A stretch of DNA of 64,000 bases from G963678445 sp963678445 (GCA_963678445.1 OY782877.1:2108001-2172000), one strand, 5' to 3'. Shown: positions 17,452 through 27,434, counted from the first letter of the stretch. The notes: generated by a model from the letters alone, not told the origin. Made by a program: numbers and translations.

Positions 17452-19746
17452 TTAAATCGATTGCGCCAGCTCCCAAGTGTCGCTTTGGCGATGCCGGATA
17501 AAGACGCCTTTGGGGGTCTGGCGCAGGGTGTCGCCCGGTTGCAGCGTGTAGGTTTGTATTTGTTCCGGGTTGTCCAATGCGCGCAGTCGGCAGGGGCCAC
17601 CCTTTTGGGTTTCTATCAAGACTTCCTGGGTGAGGCCGTCATGGCGTTGTGCGGATACCAGGAACGCGCCTTGTGCGCGCAGCCTGTGAAAGTGACATGT
17701 TTTCCAGTGAGACGGTATCGCGGGAAATATGTCGATCACCCCCGTGTGACTTTGCAGTAGCATTTCTTGCAGGCCGGCGGCGGCGGCGAAGTTCCCTTCC
17801 AGGGTAAAGGGGCGATAGGTGAAATCGCTGTGGCCTTTGCCGGATTGGTCGCCGTTGCAGTGGAAGCTGTTGCGCAGGGTGAAATCGGTGAAGGTTTCCA
17901 GGGCTTTTTCAGCCGTTTTCCCATCTCTTGCTCGCGCAGCCATTGAGGCCAGCCAGGCAAAACTGTAGCCGGTCCATTTTGAAGGTCCTTTTTTCTCCAG
18001 TTCTTTTAAAGAGGCGCGTATGGTGCGTTGCGCCGCTTCACCCTGGCTAACATCAATCAGTCCAAGAGGATGGATAGCCATGAGGTGGGAAAAATGGCGG
18101 TGAGAATGGGGCAGGGGATAGTTTTTGGCGACAAGCAAGCGTCCATCCTTCCCTTTGGAAAAGGCCGGCATTTCATCCAAACATTTGCGCCAATGCTGCG
18201 CCTCTTCTTCTTTGCCGACGGCTTCGGCCATTTCCGCAGTGGTGTTGAACGTCCAACGGATGAGGGCAAGGTCGTAGTTGGTGATGGAGGGGAACCAGGC
18301 GGTGGGTCGATTGTCATTGATTTCCGGCGATGAACTGAGGGGGAGGCTGCGTTTGCCGTCGGCGTCGCGGTTTTCGGTAACGGCTTCGAAGAAGACAGCA
18401 CAGTCATGCAGATAGGGATAGGCGCGCTGTGCCAGGAAATCCTCATCCATACTGTACTTCCAGTGCAAATAGAAGTGGTGGGCCACCCAGGCGCCCGTGG
18501 TGGCAGAGTGGGTATATTGACGCCATCCGCCGATTTGGTTGTTATTGAGGTCGGCGGTCATGGGCACGGCCATGCCGGGCAGTTTGAAGAAGCGTTTCGT
18601 CCATTCCACGCAATTGCCGCGAGTCTCCCAGAGCCAGTTGAGAAAGTTTATGCCTTCCTCCAGACGGTTGCCGCTATAACAAGGCCAATAGCTCAACTCG
18701 GTGTTTAAGTCGTGGTGATAATCACCTTTCCATGGTGGCAATTTTCCATTATCTGCGGTCCACGGTCCTTGAAGGGTAATGGGTGGCGCGCCTTTACGGC
18801 TGGCGGCGCCGAATTTGTAAGTATCGAGAAACCATTGCCGTTCGAGGGTGGGGTTAGGTACGGAGAGCGAAGTTTTTTGCCAGTAACTATGCCACCAGGC
18901 TTCGTGGGTTTGGCGGAGGTTGTTGCTGGTGTTGTCCAGAGCGCGTTCGACACGATCGCGGGCCAGGGCATAGGGATCGTCACCTTCATAGCTGGAGGCA
19001 ACGGTCCAGATAGCGCGCCATTGGTTTTCCGATTGCCGCCAGCCGAGGTAGACGGCGAAACGAAATCCGCCCCAGCCTTCCTGGAGATAGGACTGGTATT
19101 GCGGACCGCTTTTTTGTTCTGGCGCAGGGTAGCCCAAGGTGGCGACGCTGTTACCGCCAACAACATTGTCCTGCCCATCGACCACATTCTCGCCACCAAA
19201 TGCGGGGGCGATCAATTTAGGGTGAATTGTCTGGGTGGTGTCGATCTGGATAAAGCCCAACGGTTGTTCAGCATGAATCCATGCGGCGATTTCGGTCGCA
19301 TCCAGCTTGAGTCGGGCCGTGGCGTCAGCCAGGGAAAGGGCGGTATTTACGAAAGCCCCTTGCTTGTCCAGCATAAGCTCGATACGCCCTGCGGGAATTT
19401 TGGTGGGAGCGGGACGGCGATAAGGGTGGTCGTACAAAGCAAGCAGGTCATCGATACGCCCTTCCTTTTCCCACTGCTGCATGGTTGCATAGTCGTATTC
19501 CGGGCGATGGTACTCTTCCACCGGACGCAGATCCCAGAGGTCAGTTCGATCGAGGGAAATACGCACAGGTATGTCTTTGTCGCCACCCCAAAGCAGTGCG
19601 CCCAGCATACCGTTGCCCAAGGGAAGCGCTTCATCCCAAACGGTAACCGGTGTGTCAAACTGCAAGCCATGCCCGGCTTCCGGCAGCATAGGTTGTGTTG
19701 CAGTGAGCGTATTCCACAGTATAAACGCAGGAATAATTACGGGCAT
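17452..19746 (-). CDS. GH95 family alpha-L-fucosidase/galactosidase
   Basis: Glycoside hydrolase removing terminal alpha-1,2-L-fucose or L-galactose from glycans by inversion. The 764-aa protein shows the GH95 order: an N-terminal super-sandwich with WDEALPLGNGMLGALLWGG near 45 and ISLDRTDLWDLR, then the (alpha/alpha)6 barrel with PPWKGDYHHDLNTELSYWPC, HRHFSHLMAIHPLGLI, TGYSFAWLASMAARARDG, and the C-terminal LEGNFAAAAGLQEMLLQSHT followed by IDIFPAIPSHW. Start at ATG 19746 is supported by AAAGGATG eight bases upstream. The N-terminus (PVIIPAFILWNTLTA) is only a weak export signal. It may act with the GH78 enzyme at 28 kb on fucose- and rhamnose-rich polymers. Confidence 0.9.
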   Translation of the reverse strand: MPVIIPAFILWNTLTATQPMLPEAGHGLQFDTPVTVWDEALPLGNGMLGALLWGGDKDIPVRISLDRTDLWDLRPVEEYHRPEYDYATMQQWEKEGRIDDLLALYDHPYRRPAPTKIPAGRIELMLDKQGAFVNTALSLADATARLKLDATEIAAWIHAEQPLGFIQIDTTQTIHPKLIAPAFGGENVVDGQDNVVGGNSVATLGYPAPEQKSGPQYQSYLQEGWGGFRFAVYLGWRQSENQWRAIWTVASSYEGDDPYALARDRVERALDNTSNNLRQTHEAWWHSYWQKTSLSVPNPTLERQWFLDTYKFGAASRKGAPPITLQGPWTADNGKLPPWKGDYHHDLNTELSYWPCYSGNRLEEGINFLNWLWETRGNCVEWTKRFFKLPGMAVPMTADLNNNQIGGWRQYTHSATTGAWVAHHFYLHWKYSMDEDFLAQRAYPYLHDCAVFFEAVTENRDADGKRSLPLSSSPEINDNRPTAWFPSITNYDLALIRWTFNTTAEMAEAVGKEEEAQHWRKCLDEMPAFSKGKDGRLLVAKNYPLPHSHRHFSHLMAIHPLGLIDVSQGEAAQRTIRASLKELEKKGPSKWTGYSFAWLASMAARARDGKTAEKALETFTDFTLRNSFHCNGDQSGKGHSDFTYRPFTLEGNFAAAAGLQEMLLQSHTGVIDIFPAIPSHWKTCHFHRLRAQGAFLVSAQRHDGLTQEVLIETQKGGPCRLRALDNPEQIQTYTLQPGDTLRQTPKGVFIRHRQSDTWELAQSI

Positions 19747-19932
19747 ATCAGCATCCTTTCCATTCCGTCTCATGGGAACTCCACAAAAAGCATATTGACT
19801 TGCTTGTATAAAGCACGCCTCTGTTTTTCGTAGATCGAACTTTCAAGCCAGTATAAAACAGTATAGCGTTGTAGTGAAGACATATAAAGTCCCCAGAGTT
19901 GCTGCACTTTTAAAGTAGTGGGGAGCAATACT

Positions 19933-20040
19933 TGGCGACTTAAACCTGAAGAGCTGTCATAAAAACAAGGTTTTACTTCTGTAGGGAAGCTAAGGAGTAT
20001 CAGTGTCTGACCACTTTCTTGTGGTCGCTGGGCCGCTTTA
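19933..20040 (+). repeat. Two-hairpin intergenic repeat, copy 3 (supplies a stop codon)
   Basis: Starts GCGACTTAAACCTGAAGAG, then CTGTCATAAAAACAAGG, and ends TGTGGTCGCTGGGCCGCTTTA. The terminal TTA at 20038-20040 is the TAA stop codon of the hybrid histidine kinase on the minus strand, so the repeat defines the 3' end of that gene. Confidence 0.7.
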
Positions 20041-22161
20041 GTGCAAGGTTTGCGAAATGACACTGGGCGGGGGGCTGGATAATTTTTGCGTGGGATCGAG
20101 CACGGCGCGAATTGCACGGGCAAGATCAGCGGCAATGACCGGTTTCATTACATAATGATAATTGTTTTGATGCGAAATATTACGTAGAATGTCGCTGAAG
20201 CCACTACATACTACGACAGGGATGCTAGGGCGTAGCTTGCGAATCTGCTGAGCCAATTCGCTCCCCATCATATGGGGCATTATCTGATCCGTTACCAAAA
20301 CATCGAAAGCGGTAGGATTTTTTTGAAAACACTTTAAGGCTTCGATAGGGCTGGTGCGGGTCGTGAGTCGATAGCCCATGCGCGTCAATGCCGCACGCGC
20401 AAACTCGATAATCGGTTCCTCATCATCCACCATAAGAATACGTTCGGAACCGGTCAGGATTTCCAGCGACTCAGGCGTATTGGCAGCCATTTCATTTTCC
20501 ATGGGGGCACAGGGCAAAAAGATGGCAAAACTGGCTCCATGTCCCGGTTCGCTGTAGACGCGGATAGCCCCGCCACACTGTTGTACGATGCCGTGCACTG
20601 TGGAAAGCCCTAGTCCGGTTCCCTCCTGGTTTCCTTTGGTCGTGAAGTAAGGTTCAAAGATGCGAGCTTGTGTATTCTTTGTCATTCCCTGGCCCGTATC
20701 GCTGACCACAGTTCGCACATAATATCCTGGCTTCAGGTTAGGGTCCTGTCGCGTTTGCTCTTCTTCCAATTCGACGCCCTCAATGCTTACTTTCAGCACG
20801 CCGCCACTTTGTCGCATTGAATGGTAGGCATTGGTGCAAAGATTCATAAAGATTTGATGTGTTTCCGTTGCGTCGGCAATGACGGGGGGGACGGAGCAGT
20901 TAAGAGCAGAAATAATCTCTATGTTGGATGGAATTGAGTGGCGTAATAAAGTAAGGGCCTCTTTGGCGATGCTGCAGATGTCGATAGGTCGGTACTCGCG
21001 CGATGTCTGCCGACTAAACGTTAATATTTGGGCGACCAGATCGGTAGCACGCTTACCTGCTTTGGTAATTTCCAATAGACTTTTTTCAACCATACTCCCC
21101 TTTTCTACCTTTTTCATAGCCAGATCGGCAAAGCCGAGGATAGCATTGAGAATATTGTTGAAATCGTGGGCGATGCCGCCTGCCAAGGTGCCAATGGCTT
21201 CCATTTTTTGAGACTGACGCAATCGTTCCTCCACCTGCTTCCGTTCGGTAATATCCTGAATGGTCCCGATCCCACGCAATGGGTTCCCTTTTATATCAAA
21301 CTCAACCTGAGCAACTTCACGCACCCATTTTTCCTTATCGTGCACCAGAATTCGATGTTGGAGATCGTAAGGCTTTCGTTCCAGTGCTGCTTGCCAGGCT
21401 TGGTCGACCATCTCACGGTCATCAGGATGTACAGCCTCTAGAAAATGTTCATAGGTGAGTGGCTTTTTGTCATTAACACCGAAAATTTCGTAAATCTCAT
21501 CTGACCAGCTCAACACATTATCGGCGATATCCAAATGCCAACTACCCATCCGCGCCAATCGCTGAGCGCGGGTGAGGTTTGCTTTGCTGGTTTGCAGTGC
21601 CTTTTGGATTTGTACAAGGTCTGAAATATCGATGCCGTTCCCAATTAAATACTTCTTTCCGGATACAGTGAGCAAGGTCCCTTGTAGATTATAGGGAGCA
21701 GACTTTTTCCCATCCAGAAGAAGGCGCGTATGCATCTGGAAGGGTTGTCCGGTTTTTATGCAAACCCGGGTTTTTTTTTCCAATTCAGAGCGTTCCTCGG
21801 GTGCAACCAACTCTAATGCAGGTAATCCGGCAAGCTTTTGAGGAAAGCATTTGAATGTCTGCGCAAAGTTTTGATTCCACAACACCAACCGATTTTCTTC
21901 ATCGCAAACACAAAACAAACCGGGGAGCAATTCCAATATCTCTTTGTGGGGTAGCAAGTCGTCGCCAGAAAGCACGGAAGGAGGAGAGGGTATGTTTTTG
22001 AACCAGAAAAACCAACACGCCATACCCGCGTATAGCGTCAGCAGCAGCCCCCACAATGCAACATGGTTTAAGCCGACAGCGAGGGCAAGGCTTCCCAGAT
22101 AGAGTCCTCCGCCTAGCAGTATTGTTTGCGTTCTGTGCACATTACGCGGGTTTTTGAGCAT
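20038..22161 (-). CDS. Membrane PAS-PAS hybrid histidine kinase with receiver
   Basis: A 707-aa sensor. Two membrane helices lie at ~13-52; two PAS domains at ~70-190 and ~200-310 (SWHLDIADNVLSWSDEIYEI, IGTIQDITERKQ). The HisKA box LAGGIAHDFNNILNAILGFA carries phosphoacceptor His332. The ATPase domain has NLCTNAYHSM and EGTGLGLSTVHGIVQQ. A C-terminal receiver (from ~578) has RILMVDDEEP, phosphorylatable Asp in LVTDQIMPHM, CSGF and the lysine in YVMKPV. All catalytic residues look intact. Start ATG 22161 has GAGGGT upstream. No response regulator gene is adjacent, so its output is presumably a distant partner. Confidence 0.93.
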   Translation of the reverse strand: MLKNPRNVHRTQTILLGGGLYLGSLALAVGLNHVALWGLLLTLYAGMACWFFWFKNIPSPPSVLSGDDLLPHKEILELLPGLFCVCDEENRLVLWNQNFAQTFKCFPQKLAGLPALELVAPEERSELEKKTRVCIKTGQPFQMHTRLLLDGKKSAPYNLQGTLLTVSGKKYLIGNGIDISDLVQIQKALQTSKANLTRAQRLARMGSWHLDIADNVLSWSDEIYEIFGVNDKKPLTYEHFLEAVHPDDREMVDQAWQAALERKPYDLQHRILVHDKEKWVREVAQVEFDIKGNPLRGIGTIQDITERKQVEERLRQSQKMEAIGTLAGGIAHDFNNILNAILGFADLAMKKVEKGSMVEKSLLEITKAGKRATDLVAQILTFSRQTSREYRPIDICSIAKEALTLLRHSIPSNIEIISALNCSVPPVIADATETHQIFMNLCTNAYHSMRQSGGVLKVSIEGVELEEEQTRQDPNLKPGYYVRTVVSDTGQGMTKNTQARIFEPYFTTKGNQEGTGLGLSTVHGIVQQCGGAIRVYSEPGHGASFAIFLPCAPMENEMAANTPESLEILTGSERILMVDDEEPIIEFARAALTRMGYRLTTRTSPIEALKCFQKNPTAFDVLVTDQIMPHMMGSELAQQIRKLRPSIPVVVCSGFSDILRNISHQNNYHYVMKPVIAADLARAIRAVLDPTQKLSSPPPSVISQTLH

Positions 22162-22590
22162 TGTGATACCCTCTGCTGCGAAGCAACTGCTTGTAGTAAA
22201 AGAACCCCAAATGGAATGCGTTAAAATAAAATTTTGCTGCGGGCAGGATAAGAAAGGCGATAGCCCATCTCTCTCTGCGTTTGCCAGACGGCTGTACGCG
22301 CAATTAGCACAAGACGACGTGTAGCAAATCGAGCCGCACAGTTCTTCATATCAAAGGCCACAAGATACATGTAAGCTTTTATTTACAATCAGAATAACAT
22401 TTTTTGCCAACTTTGAAAATGCTTGTATTTGGGGCACCAGTGCGTACGCAAAGTTGTTTCTGGAGCGGGCATGCGAAAGGAACGGGAAACACTGCGGATG
22501 GTTTTTACGCTACAGTTCGCCGTAAAATATCGGCAGGGTGTACCATGCGGGATACACCGCCAATCTCATACAAAAAAGGAATTGGAAAAA
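22162..22590. other. Intergenic stretch without a supported gene
   Basis: About 430 bases between two divergent genes. Short frames here have no ribosome binding site or protein-like composition. Bases ~22225-22265 (AAATAAAATTTTGCTGCGGG, then CAGGATAAGAAAGG) weakly resemble the two-hairpin repeat and may be a decayed copy. Confidence 0.4.
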
Positions 22591-22947
22591 ATGGAATTGT
22601 CTTGGCAATCGATAAAAGCGATTTTACGGGAAGTGCTGGAAGAGGAAATGGGTGTGGGGCGAGCCTCTATGTCGCCACGATTTGAAGGGGGAAAGCTGAT
22701 ATTACAACCCCAGGACAGCAATTTGAAAAACAAAGAAATTCCGATGGAGGTGTTTTTCAAGAAAATTACTTCGGTGCGTGAAAAGCTGCGGGTGCTGGAG
22801 CAGAAAATCAATAATAACAAGTCCCTTTCCGTCGAGGAACGTGCAGAGCTGCAGCAGGCAATTACACGGGCATACGGAAGCCTGACGACCTTTAATATTC
22901 TGTTTGCCGACGACGAAGACCGTTTTGTAGGTATGCGGGGAGAGTAG
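22591..22947 (+). CDS. Conserved-looking 118-aa protein of unknown function
   Basis: Product starts MELSWQSIKAILREVLEEEM, is acidic/helical, and contains RFEGGKLILQPQDSNLKNKE, then a VFFKKITSVREKLRVLEQKI helix and a C-terminal GSLTTFNILFADDEDRFVG. It is cytosolic, with no catalytic motif. Start chosen at ATG 22591 with AAAAGGA about 12 bases upstream; the open frame reaches back to 22423, but that part reads like non-coding sequence. The shape (two amphipathic helices and a short strand-rich middle) suggests a small interaction protein. I do not recognise the family. Confidence 0.7.
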   Translation: MELSWQSIKAILREVLEEEMGVGRASMSPRFEGGKLILQPQDSNLKNKEIPMEVFFKKITSVREKLRVLEQKINNNKSLSVEERAELQQAITRAYGSLTTFNILFADDEDRFVGMRGE

Positions 22948-22990
22948 CACCGCTCAAGGAAGCAGGGGCCAAGAAGCCACAGGTGTTTGT

Positions 22991-24928
22991 TTAAGGGCGT
23001 TGCAAGGTGAGTCCGCTAAGCGATACGGCCCGATGGTGGCCGGGGGTTAAGGTAAAAGCCATTTTTTTTGGACGCGTCCCGGTAATATGAAGGGTGTTCG
23101 TGTCGGCGTTGAAATTAAGCGACGCATTTTTATGGGCTGCCCGGGCAGTAATACGTAGGGCATTGGGAGCGCATCCTTTGGGGAGGATGCGCCATTCACC
23201 AGGCGGGATGTCAAGCGTTACCTTGACAGGCTGCCTGCGTTCTGCGGTGACAACAAATTGATTTTCCTCGTTAAGTTTTGCCCACGTCTTGGAATTGCCG
23301 TTGAGTAGGTATGCGGGGATTTCGATGTGCTGTTCGGTGCTTCGGATACCCGTCTTTTCACTATCACGACGAATCCAGGCCTGGGTTCGAATACGTTGGT
23401 TGGGACCGCAGGTGAATTGCGCGAGGCTATAATCGCGTTTAAAGGCGGCGGTACGCTCCAGCTCCTTACCGCTACGGAAGGACGCCCGTGCCCGTCGTTT
23501 GGAAAAGACGATGATATCGGGTTTTCGCCGAAGAACATAATCGCCATTACCCAATTCATGCCCCAGGTACCCGTCGCCAAAATTAGTGGGCGGATGATGG
23601 GCAAGATAGCGATCATTAAGTCCGAGCATGTCCAAAGCAGGCAATTCGGACCAATAGGCAAGCGAGCCCGCAACCGTCAGCGCGACTAGCGGCTGTTCGT
23701 CACAGAAGCCGTTTTTAAACATAAGGCCCACGTCGCGGTAAGTCCATTCCCAACGTTCCTTTTTTCCCGCCTGATTCAACTTGTTTGCATGCTGCGTCTG
23801 AAAACAGGGGTAGATCAGGCCACCGATGAGCAATACCAGCGGAAGCCTTAGCCACCAACGGGAAAGTTTGGCGAAAATAAACTCTAGGCTATGTAGCAGC
23901 AAAAAACTGAGAGGAACAATGAGCGGGACAATGTGGCGCCATCCGGGAAAGATATCACCGCCGATGAAGATTACATACGATGCCCAAACCGTGCCGGTAA
24001 TAAAAAAGAGCAGGAGGGGTGCTTTGGTCATGCCGCTTAGGAAGCGTTTGGGGAGACAGAAAACGATAAGGCTACCGAAAAGAGCGATGTAGAGGAATGG
24101 GGAAAAGAGGAGAAGCCCATTTTTAACATACTGCAAGCCTTGTGCAAAGTGTTTCTGGCTGGGCGCAAGCTTTGCGCGGGCCGTATTGGGCACCCAATCG
24201 TGGTAATAATAGAGCCGGAAGAGAAGCTGGCCTCCATAGAAAAGAATGGGTAGAAGAGAAAGTAAAAAGCAGATGCGCACTGTGTTTCTATTGATGCCGC
24301 GTACCAGTAGGACAGCGAGTCCGGCGCAACCGAGAAACAGCATGCCGTCGGGGCGAGTGATGGCGAGCAAGGCATAGCATAAACCCGGAAAGAGAATCTG
24401 TCCCAGAGAAGGGCTGCTGTTTTTATCGAGCAATGGGGTGGTGGTAGTCAATGCCCAGGCAAGCAATGCTGCGACTAAAGCCTGTTCCAATCCACCTACG
24501 GCCCATATGGCAATAGGGGAACAGAGTGCGAAAAACGGCAACACTACCATCTGCGCGGCATATGCAGCAGGCCTGCGGCGTAGCCCGTCAAAAACAAGCG
24601 CATAGATAGCAAGCAGCATCAAAGAAACGCCGAGTATGCGTGTCGTGTCGATTAAATCGATTCCCGTAGCTCCCAGAGCAGCCGTCATCAATACCCACAA
24701 CAGATTCGAAAATCCCTCAACAGGCGCACCGTCCGTCCAGGTGAGGCCCTTGCCCGCCAACAGGCGGGCAGCGTAACGCAGCGAGATCAAGGCGTCGTCG
24801 GCAATGAAAGGCAGGTAATAGCAGGCATGAAAGAGGAGTATCGACCCGACGAGTCCAAATAAGATGCCATGTATCATGCCCGGATAATGCGTGATGCGTG
24901 CGCACAAAGAATGCTTTGGGGTAGCCAT
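22991..24928 (-). CDS. Polytopic GT-C-type membrane glycosyltransferase candidate
   Basis: A 645-aa protein with about ten hydrophobic segments through residue ~390 and a soluble C-terminal third. After the first helix, the loop FIADDALISLRYAARLLAGK, then GLTWTDGAPVEGFSNLLWVL, matches the Asp-Asp-containing first periplasmic loop of GT-C transferases that use polyprenyl-phosphate sugars (similar phrasing occurs in arabinofuranosyltransferase-like proteins). The C-terminal region (ALTVAGSLAYWSELPALDML, GLNDRYLAHH) is common to this group. Start at ATG 24928 has AAAGGA upstream. Role in envelope glycan synthesis is inferred; donor and acceptor are unknown. Confidence 0.75.
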   Translation of the reverse strand: MATPKHSLCARITHYPGMIHGILFGLVGSILLFHACYYLPFIADDALISLRYAARLLAGKGLTWTDGAPVEGFSNLLWVLMTAALGATGIDLIDTTRILGVSLMLLAIYALVFDGLRRRPAAYAAQMVVLPFFALCSPIAIWAVGGLEQALVAALLAWALTTTTPLLDKNSSPSLGQILFPGLCYALLAITRPDGMLFLGCAGLAVLLVRGINRNTVRICFLLSLLPILFYGGQLLFRLYYYHDWVPNTARAKLAPSQKHFAQGLQYVKNGLLLFSPFLYIALFGSLIVFCLPKRFLSGMTKAPLLLFFITGTVWASYVIFIGGDIFPGWRHIVPLIVPLSFLLLHSLEFIFAKLSRWWLRLPLVLLIGGLIYPCFQTQHANKLNQAGKKERWEWTYRDVGLMFKNGFCDEQPLVALTVAGSLAYWSELPALDMLGLNDRYLAHHPPTNFGDGYLGHELGNGDYVLRRKPDIIVFSKRRARASFRSGKELERTAAFKRDYSLAQFTCGPNQRIRTQAWIRRDSEKTGIRSTEQHIEIPAYLLNGNSKTWAKLNEENQFVVTAERRQPVKVTLDIPPGEWRILPKGCAPNALRITARAAHKNASLNFNADTNTLHITGTRPKKMAFTLTPGHHRAVSLSGLTLQRP

Positions 24929-25152
24929 ACGGCACAATTCCTTTCGCTACGATTATAGGCGGGAATATACCACACTGTTCCAATCCAGATAAAACAACAC
25001 AACTTACGTTTGGTTTTTACTGATTTTTCCATGCTATACTGTGGGGGCTGTCTGTCCGGTTCAGAAAGGGATATCTGTGTCTTCTTGCTTTTTGCACGCC
25101 GGGCGTAGATTGTGTTTTCACTGATAACAACCGAACGATGAGGATGAGATTC

Positions 25153-27048
25153 ATGAGTTTTCCTATTGACACCAGCAAGTATAAGCCGGTGCCCATTGAT
25201 CCTTTTGTGGGCGCGATCACGCCGGAACAGAAGCAGCAGTTGCTGACGAATATCGAGGTGGTGCGTGATACGATCATCTTCTTCACCGCGGTAGCGGGCA
25301 TCAAAGGCCTGGGCGGGCACACCGGCGGCGCATACAGCATCGTACCGGAAGTTTTGATTGCAGACAGTTTTATGAAGGGCAATGACAAGATCTATCCGGT
25401 TTACTTCGATGAAGGTGGACACCGCGTAGCGATTCAATATGCGATGGCGGCGTTTAATGGGGACATGCCCTTTGAAAAACTCCTGCAATACCGTGCTGCC
25501 GGCGAAGGTTTGTACGGCCATCCTGAAGTCGATCCTGAATTAGGTATTAAATTCGCCTCCGGTCGTTTGGGGCACATGTGGCCGTTTGTAAACGGTGTCG
25601 CCAAAGCCAATCCGGATAAAATTGTATTCATGTTTGGCAGCGACGGTTCGCAGATGGAAGGTAATGACGCCGAGGCGGCGCGTCTGGCCGTTGCACAACA
25701 GCTGAATGTGAAGCTGGCGATCGACGACAACGACGTAACGATTTCCGGCCATCCCTCCGACTATCTTCCCGGCTATGACCTGGCCAAGACGCTGGAAGGC
25801 CATGGCCTTGCGGTGGATGTAGGCGAAGGCGAAGCTTTCGACAGCCTCTTTGTACGCATGGTCAATGCGGTGCAGTTGGATGGTCCCGTGGCCTTGATTA
25901 ACAAACGCCCGATGGCGCCCAAGGTACCCGGCGTAGAAGGCACGCATGCGGGCCACGACGTGATCAAGAAGGACGCTGCAGCCGCTTACTTGACCGAACG
26001 CGGTCAGACGGACGCAGTGGCCTATCTGGATACAGTTGAAAAGGTAGGCGGCGGCGCACAGTATCGTGGATGCACCCCGGAAACAGCCAGTAACCGCGTA
26101 GAATTCGGCAACATTGTCAACGGCATCCTCGACACCATGTCAGAAGAAGAACGGGTTGCCCGCGTACTCGTCGTCGACTCCGATTTGGAAGGTTCTACGG
26201 GACTCAAAGGTATCCGTCAGGCGCACCCGGAAGTGTGCATCAACGGCGGCGTGCAGGAACGCGGTAATTTTTCCGCCGCGGCCGGCTTTGGTTTTGAAAA
26301 AGGCAAGCAAGGTATCTTCAGCACCTTTGCGGCCTTCCTGGAAATGATCGTTTCTGAGGCGACGATGGCGCGTCTGAACGAAGCCAATGCGATCTGCCAT
26401 TTCTCGCATGCGGGCATTGATGACATGGCCGACAATACCTGTCACTATGGCATCAACATTTTCCTGGCGGACAGTGGCTTGCCGGAAGGCGATAAAACGC
26501 GCATGTATTTTGCAGCGGACGCCTTGCAGCTGAAGCAAATCGTGGAAACCGTTTGGAATGATGAGGGTATCCGGTACATCTTTACATTGCGCAGCAAGCT
26601 GCCGTTTGTCTGCAAAGAAGATGGCGCGAAACTTTTCGACGGCGACTACAAATTTGTGCCCGGTAAAGACGAAATCGTACGCGAAGGTTCTGCGGGCTAC
26701 GTAGTCGCCTATGGCGACATGCTTTGCCGTGCGCTCGATGCCGTTGATCGGGCACGGGAAGCAGGTATCGATGTCGGACTGATTAACAAGCCGACCTTGA
26801 ATGCCGTTGATGAAGACATGATGGCGCGTCTGGGCAAAGCTCCGTTCGTACTGGTGGCGGAAACGCAGAACACCAAAACCGGCCTTGGAAGTCGTTTTGG
26901 CGGCTGGTTGCTTGAACGTGGCTATGCACCGAAATATGCAGCTTTGGGTGTATCCAAACCAGGTGCTGGTGGTCTGAGCGAACACATTCCCTTCCAGGGC
27001 CTGGATCCCGATAGCATCCTCGCGAAGATTAAAACCCTGGCGGGCTAA
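25153..27048 (+). CDS. Transketolase-family thiamine-diphosphate enzyme
   Basis: A single 631-aa chain with the order of a transketolase: N-terminal TPP region (GIKGLGGHTGGAYS near 50, GRLGHMWPFVNGVAKA, FGSDGSQMEGNDAEAARLAV with LAIDDNDVTISG as the GDG...N motif), a central pyrimidine-binding domain with the key Glu in INGGVQERGNFSAAAGFGFE, and a C-terminal transketolase-like domain (VAETQNTKTGLGSRFGGWLL). Length is that of normal transketolase, but several motifs are divergent (GSDGS for GDGC, HTGGAYS), so the sugar substrate may differ. Start at ATG 25153 has GAGGATGAG upstream. Followed by a clear terminator, so it is monocistronic. Confidence 0.85.
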   Translation: MSFPIDTSKYKPVPIDPFVGAITPEQKQQLLTNIEVVRDTIIFFTAVAGIKGLGGHTGGAYSIVPEVLIADSFMKGNDKIYPVYFDEGGHRVAIQYAMAAFNGDMPFEKLLQYRAAGEGLYGHPEVDPELGIKFASGRLGHMWPFVNGVAKANPDKIVFMFGSDGSQMEGNDAEAARLAVAQQLNVKLAIDDNDVTISGHPSDYLPGYDLAKTLEGHGLAVDVGEGEAFDSLFVRMVNAVQLDGPVALINKRPMAPKVPGVEGTHAGHDVIKKDAAAAYLTERGQTDAVAYLDTVEKVGGGAQYRGCTPETASNRVEFGNIVNGILDTMSEEERVARVLVVDSDLEGSTGLKGIRQAHPEVCINGGVQERGNFSAAAGFGFEKGKQGIFSTFAAFLEMIVSEATMARLNEANAICHFSHAGIDDMADNTCHYGINIFLADSGLPEGDKTRMYFAADALQLKQIVETVWNDEGIRYIFTLRSKLPFVCKEDGAKLFDGDYKFVPGKDEIVREGSAGYVVAYGDMLCRALDAVDRAREAGIDVGLINKPTLNAVDEDMMARLGKAPFVLVAETQNTKTGLGSRFGGWLLERGYAPKYAALGVSKPGAGGLSEHIPFQGLDPDSILAKIKTLAG

Positions 27049-27074
27049 TCCATGAAATAAGCAGAGAAGAACGC

Positions 27075-27108
27075 AAGGCGCGCCGGAACCATCCGGTGCG
27101 CCTTTCTG
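27075..27108 (+). terminator. Rho-independent terminator of the transketolase-like gene
   Basis: Stem AAGGCGCGCCGG / CCGGTGCGCCTT with an AACCAT loop, followed by TCTGTC. It lies 26 bases beyond the stop codon. Confidence 0.85.
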
Positions 27109-27149
27109 TCATCTTATGCAACCTAAAATTCTGCAAAGAGCCCATAAAA

Positions 27150-27409
27150 CTTAATCTTTGCTACAGTCACAAACGACAAGGCCCATATATATTGCGAGTG
27201 GCGCTGGCCACCGTAGTGACTGAAATCTGAAAAGGCAACATAAAGAATAAAGTTTTTGCTGTATTTAGGGACGGCAAGGACCATACATATTGCGAGTGGC
27301 GCTGGCCACCGTAGTGACTGAAATCTGAAAAGGCAACATAAAGAATAAAGTTTTTGCTGTATTTAGGGACGGCAAGGACCATACATATTGCGAGTGGCGC
27401 TGGCCACTG
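27150..27409 (+). repeat. Two-hairpin intergenic repeat, tandem array (copies 4a-4c)
   Basis: One diverged unit followed by two nearly perfect units with a 98-bp period (CCGTAGTGACTG starts at 27211 and again at 27309). Each unit runs GTAGTGACTGAAATCTGAAA, TTTTTGCTGTATTTAGGGAC, GGCAAGGACCATACATATTG, GGCGCTGGCC. The array defines the full repeat length and ends 26 bases before the HAD gene start. Confidence 0.9.
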
Positions 27410-27434
27410 CCGGCACCTTGGGTGGGAGTTTTCA

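Noticed and set aside
18712..19833. 373-codon plus-strand frame opposite the GH95 gene
   Set aside because: The GH95 frame has clear family motifs and a good start; the antisense frame has neither.
27150..27409. CRISPR array
   Set aside because: The units are 98 bp and contiguous, with no unique spacers; no cas genes are present.
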